64,000 nucleotides of DNA, taken from assembly GCF_019061305.1 (NCBI RefSeq), contig NZ_JAHQZT010000007.1, positions 1-64,000 of the forward strand, in the 5' to 3' direction. The DNA comes from Marinobacterium weihaiense (lineage in GTDB: Bacteria; Pseudomonadota; Gammaproteobacteria; Pseudomonadales; Balneatricaceae). The translations under genes were made by a program, and so were the position numbers. Below the pieces are notes generated by a model. It searched no databases. It was not told where the DNA came from and was given only the letters and a program-made list of their open reading frames with translations. Positions 33,181 to 43,749 of the stretch are shown piece after piece (the stretch's first letter is position 1; each line of letters starts with the position of its first letter).

Positions 33181-33696
33181 TTACACGTCATACAGCTCAC
33201 GGATGTAGCGAAACAGCTTGCGTGCCTGCGTGGGGGGCTGTTCGCGTTGGCGCTCGCGCTGGGCATTGCGCACCAGTTGACGCAGGTGCTGAATATCGGC
33301 GTTGGGATGGTCATCGATGAAGGCCTGCAGAGGTTCGTTGCCACCATCAATCAGGCGTTCGCGCCAGCGCTCCATCTCGTGAAACAGCTGGTTGTGTGCT
33401 TCGCTGGCGGAGTCGAAGCGATCCACCACGGCCTGAATGGCGTCGGCATCAGCGGTGCGCATCAACTTGCCGATATACTGCAGGTGGCGACGCTTGGCAC
33501 CGTTGGCCTTGATCCGGGCATATTCCTCGATGGCGGCCCGCAGCTGGTCGTCGATCGGTAGCTTGGTTTGCTGGTCCGGTCGCAGTTCGGCCATGCGCTT
33601 GCCCAGTCGCTGCAGGTCTTCTGCTTCGCGCTTGAGCTGTGATTTGCTGGGCAGCAGGTCATCGGTGTCCGGCTGGTTGGAGTCAAAATCGGTCAT
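33181..33696 (-). CDS. darP: Ribosome-associated protein DarP (YjgA)
   Basis: 171 residues from the ATG at 33696; an ATG at 33708 adds four residues. SKSQLKREAEDLQRLGKRMAEL and GAKRRHLQYIGKLMR are family motifs, and the end RKLFRYIREL fits. DarP (DUF615) helps 50S subunit maturation in E. coli. It sits directly after mgtE in the same direction. Confidence 0.92.
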   Translation of the reverse strand: MTDFDSNQPDTDDLLPSKSQLKREAEDLQRLGKRMAELRPDQQTKLPIDDQLRAAIEEYARIKANGAKRRHLQYIGKLMRTADADAIQAVVDRFDSASEAHNQLFHEMERWRERLIDGGNEPLQAFIDDHPNADIQHLRQLVRNAQRERQREQPPTQARKLFRYIRELYDV

Positions 33697-33707
33697 AACG
33701 TATTCCA

Positions 33708-35057
33708 TCAGGCGAAAAACAGGGTGGCCAGGCCCAGAAAGGCAAAGAAGCCGACCACATCGGTAATAGTGGTCAGCAGCACACTGCCGGCCAGGGCCGG
33801 GTCGATACCCAGCGACTTGAGAATCATCGGCAGCAGGGTGCCAGCCATGGCACCGGCCAGCAGGTTGATGACGATGGCAAGGGCGATTACCACCCCGACC
33901 GTCATGTCCTGAAACCAGAGCACGGCGACCACGGCCACCACCAGTGCCCAGAGCAGGCCGTTGAGCGCGCCAACGATCAATTCACGGTTGAACAGCCAGC
34001 CGATATTGGAGCGCTCCACGTGGCCCAGTGCCTGGCCGCGAATCACCAGCGTCAGGGTCTGGCTGCCGGCGATGCCACCCATGGAGGCCACAATAGGCAT
34101 GAGTACAGCCAGTGCTACCACGCGGTCCAGCGTATCCTCGAACAGGCCAATGACGGCCGAGGCGATGAAGGCCGTGATCAGGTTGATGCCCAGCCAGACT
34201 GCACGGCGTCGGGTCGTCTTCATGACTGGCGCAAAGGTATCTTCATCCTCGTCCAGGCCGGCCATGCTCATCAGCGAGTGGTCGGCGTCTTCACGAATGA
34301 CGTCTACCACGTCATCGATGGTGATACGGCCCAGCAGGTGGCCGTCGGTATCGGTGACGGGGGCCGAGATCAGGTCCAACTGTTCAAATAGGCGCGCGAC
34401 CTCTTCATCCGGCATATCGGCGGCAATGGCATCGACATCGGTGTTCATCACCTCGCGCACCATGACATCCGGGTCGGTGGTCAGCAGGCGGGTCAGAGGC
34501 AGCACGCCGATATAGGAGCCCTTGCGGCTGACCACGAACAGAGTGTCGGTGGTTTCCGGGATTTCCTTGTGGCGGCGCAGGTAGCGCAATACCGTTTCCA
34601 CCGTGATATCCGGGCGGATGGTCACCGTATCGGTGTTCATCAGGCCGCCGGCTGTATCCTCGGGGTAGGACAGAACCTGCTCAACCCGGCTGCGGTTTTC
34701 CGTATCCATGATCTGCAGCAGCTCTTTCATCACCCGGTCAGGCAGCTGTTGCAGGATGTCGGCCATGTCATCCGTTTCCAACGATTCGGTGATCGCCAGT
34801 ACTTCCGACGCTTCCATGCGGCTGAGAATTTCGGCCTGGGCATCATCACCCAGATACTGCAGCACTTCGCCTTCCAGTTCCTGGTTGAGCAGGTTCCAGA
34901 GGATCTGACGTTCTCGGGGCGGCGTCTTCTCCAGCAGGTGAGCCACTTCGGCGGGGCGCAAGCCCTTGTTGAGCATGAACCTCAATTGCTGCAGCTCCCC
35001 CACTTCCAGCGCGGCGCTGAGTGTTTCCAGGTTGGAGGGGATTTCTGGCTGGCTCAT
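33708..35057 (-). CDS. mgtE: Magnesium transporter MgtE
   Basis: 449 residues. N-terminal MgtE_N helical domain (about 30-130), two CBS domains (about 135-255, with IGVLPLTRLLTTDP and GRITIDDVVDVIREDAD), then five membrane segments from about 285 on, including GSQTLTLVIRGQALGHV and the pore-lining MAGTLLPMILKSLGIDPA. The channel opens when cytosolic Mg is low. Confidence 0.95.
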   Translation of the reverse strand: MSQPEIPSNLETLSAALEVGELQQLRFMLNKGLRPAEVAHLLEKTPPRERQILWNLLNQELEGEVLQYLGDDAQAEILSRMEASEVLAITESLETDDMADILQQLPDRVMKELLQIMDTENRSRVEQVLSYPEDTAGGLMNTDTVTIRPDITVETVLRYLRRHKEIPETTDTLFVVSRKGSYIGVLPLTRLLTTDPDVMVREVMNTDVDAIAADMPDEEVARLFEQLDLISAPVTDTDGHLLGRITIDDVVDVIREDADHSLMSMAGLDEDEDTFAPVMKTTRRRAVWLGINLITAFIASAVIGLFEDTLDRVVALAVLMPIVASMGGIAGSQTLTLVIRGQALGHVERSNIGWLFNRELIVGALNGLLWALVVAVVAVLWFQDMTVGVVIALAIVINLLAGAMAGTLLPMILKSLGIDPALAGSVLLTTITDVVGFFAFLGLATLFFA

Positions 35058-35120
35058 GGGCAGGTCTCATTTGCGGGCGAATAACGCGGTGTACAGTGGC
35101 GCGGGAGTAGCGGAGACTGT

Positions 35121-35390
35121 TTATTCGGGTTCGTCGAAACGGTTATTGATCAGTGCTTCCAGGGCATCCAGAGCCGCCTGTTCATCCTCGCCTTGGGCAC
35201 TGAGCTGCAGTTCGGTCCCCTTGCTGGCCGCCAGCATCATTACGGACATGATGCTTTTGCCGTCAATTTCACGGTCGTCACGGCTGATGCGTATGTCGGC
35301 TTGAAACTGGCTTGCTGTTGTCACCAGCTTGGCAGCGGCGCGGGCGTGCAGGCCCAGCTTGTTGATGATGGTCAGTCGCTTTTCAATCAT
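35121..35390 (-). CDS. ptsO: Nitrogen-PTS phosphocarrier NPr
   Basis: 89 residues of the HPr family: GLHARAAAKLV with the phosphorylated His15, and KSIMSVMMLAASKGTELQL where the Ser46 region lies. Its place after rapZ and near ptsN and rpoN marks it as NPr (PtsO) of the regulatory nitrogen PTS and not the sugar HPr. The start overlaps the end of rapZ by 8 bases. Confidence 0.93.
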   Translation of the reverse strand: MIEKRLTIINKLGLHARAAAKLVTTASQFQADIRISRDDREIDGKSIMSVMMLAASKGTELQLSAQGEDEQAALDALEALINNRFDEPE

Positions 35391-36267
35391 GTTGGTGTCC
35401 CGCGGCAGGCTGACTCAGTTCACGGTGCAGCACCTGAACATTATCCATATGCGCGCGGAAATAACCAGCCAGTTGCTCGGCGACATGAACGGAACGGTGC
35501 TGTCCGCCGGTGCAGCCGATGCCGATGGTGATATAACTGCGATTGTTGGCCTGAAATCGGGGCAGCCACTTGTGCACGAAATGGCGAATGTCCGCGATCA
35601 TGTCGGTGACTTCATCCGACGCGTTGAGAAACTCGATCACTTCCCGGTCACGTCCGGTGAAGCGTCGTAGTTCCGGCACCCAGTAGGGGTTGGGCAGGGA
35701 ACGCACGTCGAAGGTAAAGTCCACGTCCAGTGGGACGCCGTGCTTGAAACCGAAAGACTTGAACTGCAGTGACAGAGGCTGTTCGCTGCGGCCGGCAACA
35801 CGCAGTTTAACCTCGTCACGCAGCTCATACAGGGACAGGCGTGTGGTATCGATGCGCAGGTCGGCCTGGTTGGCGATGGGCTCCAGCAGCTCGCGCTCGG
35901 TGCGGATGGCCTGTTGCAGGGTCTGACCACCGGCCGTGAGCGGGTGGCGGCGTCGGGTGGCATTGTAGCGGCGCAGCAACGTGGCTTCACCGGCATCCAG
36001 AAACAGGATTTCGATGCGCAGGCCGCTGGTCTGGCGCAGCTGCAACATGATGTCGGGGAACTGTTGCAGGTTACTGGGCAGGTTACGAGCATCAATACTG
36101 ACGGCAATGGTTTGCCCCGGCTCCTGTTCGGCCAGCATCAGGCGTGTCAGTTCGGGCAGCAACAGGGCCGGCAGATTATCGATACAGTAGAAACCGACAT
36201 CCTCGAGTGCCTGCAATGCAGTACTTTTGCCCGACCCGGAGCGGCCGCTGAGAACGACCAGACGCAT
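35383..36267 (-). CDS. rapZ: RNase adapter protein RapZ
   Basis: 294 residues. Walker A SGRSGSGKSTAL at the start, FYCIDNLPALLLPEL, AVSIDARN, and the C-terminal domain with SYITIGIGCTGGQHRSVHVAEQL. In E. coli RapZ guides RNase E to the sRNA GlmZ and so controls glucosamine-6-phosphate synthesis. Gene order rpoN-hpf-ptsN-rapZ-ptsO is the classical one. Confidence 0.96.
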   Translation of the reverse strand: MRLVVLSGRSGSGKSTALQALEDVGFYCIDNLPALLLPELTRLMLAEQEPGQTIAVSIDARNLPSNLQQFPDIMLQLRQTSGLRIEILFLDAGEATLLRRYNATRRRHPLTAGGQTLQQAIRTERELLEPIANQADLRIDTTRLSLYELRDEVKLRVAGRSEQPLSLQFKSFGFKHGVPLDVDFTFDVRSLPNPYWVPELRRFTGRDREVIEFLNASDEVTDMIADIRHFVHKWLPRFQANNRSYITIGIGCTGGQHRSVHVAEQLAGYFRAHMDNVQVLHRELSQPAAGHQHD

Positions 36268-36268
36268 A

Positions 36269-36730
36269 TCAGCCCTCCTGGCACAGTTGTTGTACGCGCT
36301 CCATGAGGCTCTGGGAATCTACACAGGCCCGCAGAGCGTCGCGGGTTTCGGAATGGTTGAACAGTTCAGCCAGGCCCGCCAGTGTCTGCAGGTGTTCCTC
36401 GGCGCCCTGCTCGGGCACCAGCAGCAGGCACACCAGATCCACCGGACGGTTGTCGATGGCATCGAAGTCGATGGGTGACTCCAGCGTCATCAACATGCCG
36501 ATGGCTCGGTCGACGCCGGCCATGCGGCAGTGTGGAATGGCGACGCCCTCACCGATACCGGTGCTGCCCAGGCGCTCGCGATTAATAAGGCCGCTGAAGA
36601 TGTCTTCAGCGGCCGGACCGTTCAATTGCTCGGCAATCGTCTGGCTCGCGAGCTCAAGGGCTCGCTTCTTGCTGACCACATCCACATGGCAGAGTGTTCG
36701 GGATGGGGTCAGCAGTTCAGATAGTTGCAT
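36269..36730 (-). CDS. ptsN: Nitrogen-PTS EIIA component PtsN
   Basis: 153 residues. The phosphorylated histidine is His67 in GEGVAIPHCRMAGV, the EIIA(Ntr) signature. It is a regulatory phosphoprotein that in other bacteria controls potassium transport and sigma-54 related functions. One base separates it from rapZ. Confidence 0.95.
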   Translation of the reverse strand: MQLSELLTPSRTLCHVDVVSKKRALELASQTIAEQLNGPAAEDIFSGLINRERLGSTGIGEGVAIPHCRMAGVDRAIGMLMTLESPIDFDAIDNRPVDLVCLLLVPEQGAEEHLQTLAGLAELFNHSETRDALRACVDSQSLMERVQQLCQEG

Positions 36731-36751
36731 GTCGTGACGTGCTGCTACCGG

Positions 36752-37042
36752 TTATTTGTGGGATTTCATCTTTTCTTTGTGCTTGATCACCTGGCGATCA
36801 AGCTTGTCGACCATGCCGTCGATGGCGGCGTACATGTCGTCATGTTCGTGTGCAGCGAACACTTCGCCACCGGCCAGATGGATATCGGCTTCGGCTTTCT
36901 GGCGCTGTTTCTCAACACTGAGTGTGACCTGTGCATTGGTGATGTTATCGAAGTGGCGCTCCAGACGGTCAAACTTGGTACGAACGTATTCGTTAAGGGC
37001 GTCAGTCAGTTCGACGTGATGGCCAGTGATGTTGATCTGCAT
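36752..37042 (-). CDS. hpf: Ribosome hibernation promoting factor, short form
   Basis: 96 residues: MQINITGHHVELTDALNEYVRTKFDRLERHFDNI start and ADIHLAGGEVFAAHEHDDMYAAIDGMVDKLDRQV end. The short form binds the decoding centre of idle ribosomes and promotes 100S dimers together with RMF. It lies between rpoN and ptsN as in most gammaproteobacteria. Confidence 0.95.
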   Translation of the reverse strand: MQINITGHHVELTDALNEYVRTKFDRLERHFDNITNAQVTLSVEKQRQKAEADIHLAGGEVFAAHEHDDMYAAIDGMVDKLDRQVIKHKEKMKSHK

Positions 37043-37094
37043 AGGTTTTTCTCCTCGTCATGGACACGTTCTTTCGGCGTGCCTTTCACTCTCA

Positions 37095-38609
37095 TTAAAC
37101 CAGACGCTTGCGCTCATTAGAAGGCGGAATGTTCATTGCCTCGCGATATTTTGCCACGGTGCGTCTGGCTACATTGATTCCCTGTTCTTTTAACAGCTGT
37201 GCGATCTTGTTGTCACTCAATGGCTTGACGGTATTTTCGTTATTGACCAGTTTCTTGATCAGCGCCCGGATTGCGGTTGAAGAGGCGGCACCACCATCGG
37301 CCGTACCGACGTGGCTTGAGAAAAAGTATTTGAGTTCGAAAATGCCTCTGGGCGTGTGCATGTATTTCTGCGTGGTCACGCGGGAGATGGTGGACTCGTG
37401 CATGTCGACCGCTTCGGCGATGTCATGCAGGACCATCGGCTTCATGCCTTCCTCGCCCTCTTCGAAAAAATCGATCTGGCGGGCCACGATTTCAGTGGCG
37501 ACCTTGAGCAGTGTCTCATTGCGGCTGATCAGGCTTTTGAGAAACCAGCGCGCTTCCTGCAGGTGGTTCTTGAGGTAAGTGTTGTCGGCACTGTTGTCGG
37601 CGCGTCGAATCAAGTCGGCATACTGGGTATTGATCTTCAGTCGGGGGGACGCTTCGGTATTAAGGCTGACATTCCACTGCCCCTGGATTTTGCGTACAAG
37701 GACATCCGGGATGACGTACTCGGACTGTTCACAGCTGATCAGTGTACCCGGCTTGGGGTTCAGGCTCTGGATCAGACTGATTACCTGCTGCAGGCTGTCT
37801 TCCTTGAGGCGTAGACGGCGCATCAGGGTGCGGTAGTCATGGCTACCCAGCAGGTTCAGGTGGTCGCGTGCCAGGCGCATGGCTTCGCGATGAAGTGGTG
37901 TCGACTCGGGCAGCTGGCGTAGCTGCAGCTGCAGGCACTCGCTCAGATCGCGGGCGGCCACTCCGGCGGGGTCAAACTGTTGAATGCGGTGCAGGACGGT
38001 TTCGAGCTCTTCCAGGTCGGTATCGGCAAACTGCTCGGGCTCGCTGTTCTGAAAGTGTTCAAACAGCTCTTCCAAGGTGGTGCGCAGATAGCCATCGGCG
38101 TCTACGGCATCAATCAATGTCAGGGCGATCAGGCGATCCCGGTCACTCATCGGAGTCAGGTTGAGCTGCCACAGCAGGTGGTCCTGAAGGTCATCTTCGG
38201 CGCTGTCGTTGTCGCCGGGATCCCAATCCGAGTCGCGCTCGGGGCCCGGTGTGCTCTGATGCTGAAAGGTGTCATCCCATTGACTGTCGGTGGCCAGCTC
38301 TCCCGGAATGCGGTCTTCGCTCCAGCTGTCTGCACTGCTGCTATCGTCCCAGGGATCACCGTCATCGGCACGGTCGCCATCGGTTGCGGTCGCTTCGGCG
38401 GTGTCTGGTGTAGCGGCGGTTTCGTGTGTGGGCTCAGGCGTTTCGGCGTCGTTTTCCTCATCGACTTCCAGCAGCGGGTTGCTATCCAGCGCTTCCTGGA
38501 TCTCCTGCTGCAGGTCCAGAGTGGACAGCTGCAACAGGCGAATGGCCTGCTGCAGCTGGGGCGTCATGGTGAGGTGTTGGCCGATCTTGAGTTGTAACGA
38601 TTGCTTCAT
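37095..38609 (-). CDS. rpoN: RNA polymerase sigma-54 factor
   Basis: 504 residues. Region I is Gln/Leu-rich ([36 protein letters not shown]), followed by an acidic region II (about 50-125). The core-binding and HTH regions follow, and the RpoN box [10 protein letters not shown] is near the end. It directs transcription from -24/-12 promoters with enhancer-binding activators. First gene before hpf. Confidence 0.97.
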   Translation of the reverse strand: MKQSLQLKIGQHLTMTPQLQQAIRLLQLSTLDLQQEIQEALDSNPLLEVDEENDAETPEPTHETAATPDTAEATATDGDRADDGDPWDDSSSADSWSEDRIPGELATDSQWDDTFQHQSTPGPERDSDWDPGDNDSAEDDLQDHLLWQLNLTPMSDRDRLIALTLIDAVDADGYLRTTLEELFEHFQNSEPEQFADTDLEELETVLHRIQQFDPAGVAARDLSECLQLQLRQLPESTPLHREAMRLARDHLNLLGSHDYRTLMRRLRLKEDSLQQVISLIQSLNPKPGTLISCEQSEYVIPDVLVRKIQGQWNVSLNTEASPRLKINTQYADLIRRADNSADNTYLKNHLQEARWFLKSLISRNETLLKVATEIVARQIDFFEEGEEGMKPMVLHDIAEAVDMHESTISRVTTQKYMHTPRGIFELKYFFSSHVGTADGGAASSTAIRALIKKLVNNENTVKPLSDNKIAQLLKEQGINVARRTVAKYREAMNIPPSNERKRLV

Positions 38610-38657
38610 ATCTACACTGCTCGATGGACCGATTCAAGGGTCTGGTCTGGGGACAGT

Positions 38658-39395
38658 TCAGAGCGAAAACTGTTCGCCCAGGTAGGCACGGCGAACCTGC
38701 TCGTTGTGAAGGATTTCATCCGGTGTGCCCTGGGCGAGAATGCCGCCCTCACTGACGATATAGGCCTGCTCGCAGATATCAAGTGTCTCGCGTACATTGT
38801 GATCGGTAATCAGAATGCCGATATTGCGCGACTGCAAATGACGAATGGTCTGCTTGATATCGTTGACTGAAATGGGATCGACACCAGCAAAGGGTTCGTC
38901 CAGCAGGATGAAGTCGGGCTCGGTGGCCAGAGCACGGGCAATTTCGACCCGGCGCCGCTCACCGCCGGACAGGGCCATGCCCATGCTGTTGCGCAGATGG
39001 GTGATATGGAACTCTTCCAGCAACTCCTCCAGTAGCAACTTGCGTCGGCTGGCATTCAGGTCCTTGCGTGTTTCAAGAATGGCCATCAGGTTGTCGTGCA
39101 CGCTCAACTTGCGAAATACGGACGCTTCCTGCGGCAGATAGCCGATGCCTCGACGGGCACGCTCATGCATGGGTAGGCGGGTAATGTCATCCTGATCAAT
39201 GCGAATCTGGCCTTGATCGGCGTTGATCAGGCCCACGATCATGTAAAAACAGGTGGTTTTGCCGGCACCATTGGGTCCGAGCAGGCCGATGATCTGGCCA
39301 CTGTTCATGGTCAGTGATACATCGCGGACGACTTCACGCCCCTTGTAGCTTTTGGCCAGGTGGAGGGCCTGGAGCTGTTTAACCTGTACCGTCAT
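38658..39395 (-). CDS. lptB: LPS export ABC transporter ATPase LptB
   Basis: 245 residues from the ATG at 39395 that overlaps the lptA stop; a GTG one codon earlier is less likely. Walker [16 protein letters not shown], signature [15 protein letters not shown], Walker [14 protein letters not shown] and the H-loop [10 protein letters not shown]. It powers LPS extraction with LptFG, which are not in this window. Confidence 0.96.
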   Translation of the reverse strand: MTVQVKQLQALHLAKSYKGREVVRDVSLTMNSGQIIGLLGPNGAGKTTCFYMIVGLINADQGQIRIDQDDITRLPMHERARRGIGYLPQEASVFRKLSVHDNLMAILETRKDLNASRRKLLLEELLEEFHITHLRNSMGMALSGGERRRVEIARALATEPDFILLDEPFAGVDPISVNDIKQTIRHLQSRNIGILITDHNVRETLDICEQAYIVSEGGILAQGTPDEILHNEQVRRAYLGEQFSL

Positions 39396-39910
39396 CACTT
39401 GTCCTCGGGCTTAGGCTGAATCACCATCTGTACACGCTGACCCGATTCGGAGTCACTGCCAAAGGCATTCACGATCGCCTTTTCCATGTTGTAGACGATA
39501 CGCTCACCGGTAAAGCTGTCCTGCCCCTGGTCGACACGCGCGGAACGGGTAATAGTGACTTCCTGTTGATTGACTCGGTAGTCCATGCGTTCGCCATAGG
39601 CCTTGGTCAGGGGCTGGTCATGGCTGGGTTGCTGTTGAAACTGAGCGGGCTTGCCGGTGGAGATGATGCGTTGCACGCCGGCATCGCTACGGTGAAGTTC
39701 CACGCGTGCGCCGCGAATGACCATGGTGCCCTGCACGATTTCGACGTTGCCGGTATACACGGTAATACCGGTACGTTCGTTCAGGGTGGCGCGGTCGGCG
39801 CTGATGCGGATCGGCTGCTGGCGGTCTTCCGGCAGCGCCTGTGCCAGCAGGGGCAGGCCGAGCAGGGTGGTCAGCAGTATGGCTTTTAAGTTATTGCACA
39901 TGGTATTCAC
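39395..39910 (-). CDS. lptA: Periplasmic LPS bridge protein LptA
   Basis: 171 residues with a signal peptide ([25 protein letters not shown]). The jellyroll domain follows: [35 protein letters not shown], the OstA/LptA hallmark. It joins LptC in the inner membrane to LptD. A second ATG at 39901 is possible; either way the gene overlaps the end of lptC. Confidence 0.94.
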   Translation of the reverse strand: MNTMCNNLKAILLTTLLGLPLLAQALPEDRQQPIRISADRATLNERTGITVYTGNVEIVQGTMVIRGARVELHRSDAGVQRIISTGKPAQFQQQPSHDQPLTKAYGERMDYRVNQQEVTITRSARVDQGQDSFTGERIVYNMEKAIVNAFGSDSESGQRVQMVIQPKPEDK

Positions 39911-40454
39911 CCTTTACGCCCGAGAGCAGGTCTATCCGTTGTTGATCGAAAAACACGTCCATGCCGGTAGCTGATGTCGAGTCGCTGCCGCGCTCAACCA
40001 TGACTTGTGCATCGGTGTGCGCAAAGTCGCGTGGCGGATACAGCGTCAGCGTGTCGGTATGCAGGCGGGCCGGCAGACCCGAGGCCGGATTATCATGAAG
40101 CTGCACCCCCCCTGCAAGCAGGACTTCGTTCTGCGAGTCAGGCAGGATGCCGCACTCGGCCTGGATGCGATATTCGCCGCCATCCGCACCGGGGACCCGT
40201 GTCAGGGGCATGGTCAGTTCCATCTGCTCTCGCGCCGGGAAATGTCGCATCAAAGGAGTGGTCATGATCTGGCCGGTACGGCCGTCGTCCTGCCAGCGAG
40301 TGATTTCGGCGCCACGCACAAAAAAGTCGACAGCTTCAACCCGAGGTGCCGTCGCCGACGGTAGCGTTTCCTGTGGAGTATGCAACCCCCACCATAGCAG
40401 GGGGGCTGAAATCAGTACCGCCGCAGTTAAAAGACGCTGACGCTGACTCAGCAT
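39891..40454 (-). CDS. lptC: LPS export protein LptC
   Basis: 187 residues. One N-terminal membrane helix (about 8-25), then the LptC jellyroll ([67 protein letters not shown]). It hands LPS from LptBFG to LptA. It overlaps kdsC by 7 bases. Confidence 0.93.
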   Translation of the reverse strand: MLSQRQRLLTAAVLISAPLLWWGLHTPQETLPSATAPRVEAVDFFVRGAEITRWQDDGRTGQIMTTPLMRHFPAREQMELTMPLTRVPGADGGEYRIQAECGILPDSQNEVLLAGGVQLHDNPASGLPARLHTDTLTLYPPRDFAHTDAQVMVERGSDSTSATGMDVFFDQQRIDLLSGVKGEYHVQ

Positions 40455-40993
40455 CCACGGTACTCCGCGTAGATTGCCTCCAGCTTACCCTGGGCGGCCA
40501 GGATTAATTCACAGAACTCGCGTGCGGCCCCCTTGCCGCCGGCTGCGCCCGTGACCCAATCGGCCTCGCGGCGCACCAGCGGGTGGCCATTGGGAACGCA
40601 GGCACCGAAGGCGCTGGCGCGGATGGCAGCCAGGTCCGGCAGGTCATCACCAATATAGGCGGTACCGGCCGCATTATGGCCACTCTGTTCCCAAAGTTCG
40701 CCCAGAGCGACCAATTTGTCTTCCCGGCCTTGGCGCAGATAGGTGATGCCCAACGCTTCGGCGCGGTGTTCCACCTGGGGCGAGCGGCGGCCGGTGATGA
40801 TGGCCGTTTCGATGCCGCAGCGTTGCAACAATTTGATGCCAAGACCGTCGAGTGTATGAAAGCTTTTGACCTCGCGGCCATCGGCCAGGAAGTTGAGACG
40901 ACCATCGGTCAGGATGCCATCCACATCGAAAACCGCCAGGCGAATGGCGCCCAGAGCATCACGTACCTGTGGGGAAAGACTGTCCAGTTGCAT
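40448..40993 (-). CDS. kdsC: 3-deoxy-D-manno-octulosonate-8-phosphate phosphatase
   Basis: 181 residues of the C0 HAD class with no cap: AVFDVDGILTDGRL carries the catalytic aspartates, and IGDDLPDLAAI is motif IV. It releases free Kdo for lipid A. The start overlaps the kdsD stop by one base. Confidence 0.95.
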   Translation of the reverse strand: MQLDSLSPQVRDALGAIRLAVFDVDGILTDGRLNFLADGREVKSFHTLDGLGIKLLQRCGIETAIITGRRSPQVEHRAEALGITYLRQGREDKLVALGELWEQSGHNAAGTAYIGDDLPDLAAIRASAFGACVPNGHPLVRREADWVTGAAGGKGAAREFCELILAAQGKLEAIYAEYRGC

Positions 40994-41964
40994 CAGATGA
41001 CTCCTGCCTTGAGCATGTCGTGCATGTTGAGTGCGCCGACCGGGCGCTCTTGATCGTCCACGACCAGCAATGCGTTGATTTTGCGTTCCTGCATCAGGCT
41101 CAGGGCTTCGGCAGCCAGGATGCCGGGGCGGATGCGGGTGGCGTCCGGTGTCATGACCTCATGGATCTGCGTGGCTGCCAGATCCACCGCCAGGTCCAGC
41201 GTGCGGCGCAGGTCGCCATCGGTGAAGATGCCCAGTAGTTTGCCATCGGCATCTGTAACGGCGGTCATGCCCAGGTGCTTGCGGGTTACTTCCAGCAGCG
41301 CTTCTCGCACCGGGGTGTCGGCCGATACCACCGGAATTTCCGCGCCGGTGTGCATGATGTCGTCCACCTTGAGCAGCAGGCGTCGTCCCAGGCTGCCGCC
41401 GGGGTGAGAGAACGCGAAGTCCTCGCTGCTGAAGCCACGCGCTTCGAGCAGAGCGATTGCCAGTGCATCGCCCAGCACCAGCTGCGCGGTGGTGCTGGAG
41501 GTGGGGGCCAGGCCCAGCGGGCAGGCCTCGCGGTCGACCGGAATGTGCAGGTTGATGTCGGCACTGCGGGCCAGCGTGGACTGGCTGTTGGCGGTGATGC
41601 TGACCAGCGGTGCGCCCATGCGTTTGATCAGTGGCAAAATGGTCACGACTTCCGCGGTTTCGCCGGAGTTGGACAGGGCCAGTACCAGGTCATTCCCGGT
41701 AAACATGCCGAGGTCACCGTGGCTGGCTTCGCCGGGGTGAACGAAAAAAGCCGGCGTGCCGGTGCTGGCCAGGGTGGCGGCGATCTTGTTGCCGATATGA
41801 CCCGATTTACCCATGCCGGTCACGATGACACGGCCCTTGCAGTTGAACATCAGCTCACAGGCGCGGCTGAAGTGGTCATCCAGATGGTTCAGTAGCTCCT
41901 GCACGGCCTCAATCTCCAGCCGAATGGTCTGGCGGCCGGATGTAAGGTAATCAGTGGCTGTCAT
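40993..41964 (-). CDS. kdsD: Arabinose-5-phosphate isomerase
   Basis: 323 residues. N-terminal SIS domain (TGMGKSGHIGNKIAATLASTGTPAFFVHPGEASHGDLGM) and two CBS domains (about 205-320). It makes arabinose-5-phosphate, the first intermediate of Kdo synthesis. It heads the minus-strand kdsD-kdsC-lptC-lptA-lptB-rpoN series and is divergent from mlaF. Confidence 0.95.
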   Translation of the reverse strand: MTATDYLTSGRQTIRLEIEAVQELLNHLDDHFSRACELMFNCKGRVIVTGMGKSGHIGNKIAATLASTGTPAFFVHPGEASHGDLGMFTGNDLVLALSNSGETAEVVTILPLIKRMGAPLVSITANSQSTLARSADINLHIPVDREACPLGLAPTSSTTAQLVLGDALAIALLEARGFSSEDFAFSHPGGSLGRRLLLKVDDIMHTGAEIPVVSADTPVREALLEVTRKHLGMTAVTDADGKLLGIFTDGDLRRTLDLAVDLAATQIHEVMTPDATRIRPGILAAEALSLMQERKINALLVVDDQERPVGALNMHDMLKAGVI

Positions 41965-42053
41965 GGGGTTGATGCCTGCCTTGAATTGAATTGCAAAAGC
42001 GTATTCTACCCCAGACTTCAGCCAAGCACGAAACCCCGTGCAGGGCGTTTAGA

Positions 42054-42082
42054 TTCACGTTTGCATGTGACAATGGTATATT
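42054..42082 (+). promoter_or_regulatory. Probable promoter of the mla operon
   Basis: -35 TTCACG (42054-42059), 17-bp spacer, -10 TATATT (42077-42082) in the 189-base gap between kdsD and mlaF. The -35 is weak and the -10 is close to consensus. Confidence 0.5.
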
Positions 42083-42153
42083 TCGCTGTCAATTTTTGCG
42101 CCGCCACGCCACCGTGACGGCCGGATGAACGGAAGCAGGAGTGCCCGGCTACA

Positions 42154-42963
42154 ATGAAGCCTGAGGACGATATTATTATTGATATCAGCGGGTTGAGCTT
42201 TGCGCGTGGTGACAGGGCCATCTTCGACGCTGTTGATATTCGCATCCCGCGCGGCAAGGTTACGGCCATCATGGGGCCGTCCGGTACCGGCAAAACGACG
42301 CTGCTGAAGCTGATCGGTGGCCAGTTAAGACCGGATCAGGGGCGCATCTGCCTGGACGGTACCGACATTCCCTCTCTGGGGCGGCGCGAGCTGTTCGAAG
42401 TGCGTGAGCGCATGGGTATGCTGTTTCAAAGCGGCGCTCTGTTCACCGACATGAACGTGTTTGAGAACGTGGCCTTTCCGCTGCGGGTACACACCGCACT
42501 GCCAGATGACATGATTCGCGATATCGTGCTGATGAAGCTGCAGGCGGTGGGGCTGCGGGGGGCCCGTGACCTCATGCCCAGCGAGCTGTCCGGCGGCATG
42601 GCCCGCCGTGTGGCGCTAGCCCGCGCCATCGCGCTGGACCCGGATATTGTCATGTACGACGAGCCCTTTACCGGACAGGACCCCATCGCCATGGGAGTGC
42701 TGGTCAACCTGATTAGGCGCCTGAACCAGGCGTTGGGGCACACCAGTATTATTGTATCGCACGATATCAAGGAAACCCTGGGCATAGCCGACTACATTTA
42801 CCTGCTGTCCGATGCCCAGGTGATCGCCCAGGGGACGCCGGCCGAGTTGGCGGATATCGACTCCGAGCAGGTCCGGCAGTTCATGCAGGGGCTGCCGGAT
42901 GGCCCCGTCCCTTTCCATTACAAGGCGCCTGATTTTCATCAGGACCTGCTACAGGAACTCTGA
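42154..42963 (+). CDS. mlaF: Phospholipid transport ATPase MlaF
   Basis: 269 residues. Walker [16 protein letters not shown], signature [17 protein letters not shown], Walker [14 protein letters not shown]. The MlaFEDB complex exchanges phospholipid with MlaC to keep the outer leaflet free of phospholipid. First of mlaFEDCB. Confidence 0.96.
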   Translation: MKPEDDIIIDISGLSFARGDRAIFDAVDIRIPRGKVTAIMGPSGTGKTTLLKLIGGQLRPDQGRICLDGTDIPSLGRRELFEVRERMGMLFQSGALFTDMNVFENVAFPLRVHTALPDDMIRDIVLMKLQAVGLRGARDLMPSELSGGMARRVALARAIALDPDIVMYDEPFTGQDPIAMGVLVNLIRRLNQALGHTSIIVSHDIKETLGIADYIYLLSDAQVIAQGTPAELADIDSEQVRQFMQGLPDGPVPFHYKAPDFHQDLLQEL

Positions 42964-42965
42964 TC

Positions 42966-43748
42966 ATGCTGGAACTTGTGCAGCGACTGGGCCACCGGGT
43001 GCTATCGCGCCTGGCGGCCATGGGCCGCGCCGGGCAGATTCTGCTGCAGTCACTGGTGGCCGCTCCGCAGCCGATGACCATGCTGCCCCTGGTGCTGAAA
43101 CAGATCTATTTTGTCGGCGTACTGTCATTGGTCATCATCGTTGTGTCCGGTGGTTTCATCGGCATGGTGCTGGGGCTGCAGGGGTATACCATCCTAGTTG
43201 ACTATGGCTCCGAGCAGGCCGTCGGCCAGATGGTGGCCCTCAGCCTGGTGCGCGAGCTGGCGCCGGTGGTGGCGGCGCTGCTGTTTGCCGGCCGGGCCGG
43301 TTCAGCGCTGACGGCGGAAATCGGCCTGATGAAGGCCACCGAGCAGTTGGCGAGCCTGGAAATGATTGGAGTTGACCCGCTGCGCCGCATCGTGGCGCCA
43401 CGCCTGTGGGCCGGTTTCATCTGCATGCCGATTCTGGCCATCATTTTTGCCGTGGTCGGGATCTGGGGTGGTTCTCTGGTAGCCGTGGACTGGCTGGGTA
43501 TCTATGAAGGCTCATTCTGGGCCAACATGCAGCAGTCGGTGGATTTTTATGATGATGTGCTCAACGGCGTCATCAAGGCGGTGTGCTTTGGCATCGTGGT
43601 GACCTGGATCGCCGTCTTCGAGGGGTATGACTGTATCCCGACCTCAGAAGGAATCAGTCAGGCAACGACCCGAACCGTGGTGTACTCATCGCTGGCCGTC
43701 CTGGGTCTGGACTTCGTCCTGACAGCATTGATGTTTGGAGAACTTTAA
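42966..43748 (+). CDS. mlaE: Phospholipid transport permease MlaE
   Basis: 260 residues with five to six membrane segments and the MlaE signature [76 protein letters not shown]. It starts 2 bases after mlaF ends. Confidence 0.96.
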   Translation: MLELVQRLGHRVLSRLAAMGRAGQILLQSLVAAPQPMTMLPLVLKQIYFVGVLSLVIIVVSGGFIGMVLGLQGYTILVDYGSEQAVGQMVALSLVRELAPVVAALLFAGRAGSALTAEIGLMKATEQLASLEMIGVDPLRRIVAPRLWAGFICMPILAIIFAVVGIWGGSLVAVDWLGIYEGSFWANMQQSVDFYDDVLNGVIKAVCFGIVVTWIAVFEGYDCIPTSEGISQATTRTVVYSSLAVLGLDFVLTALMFGEL

Positions 43749-43749
43749 A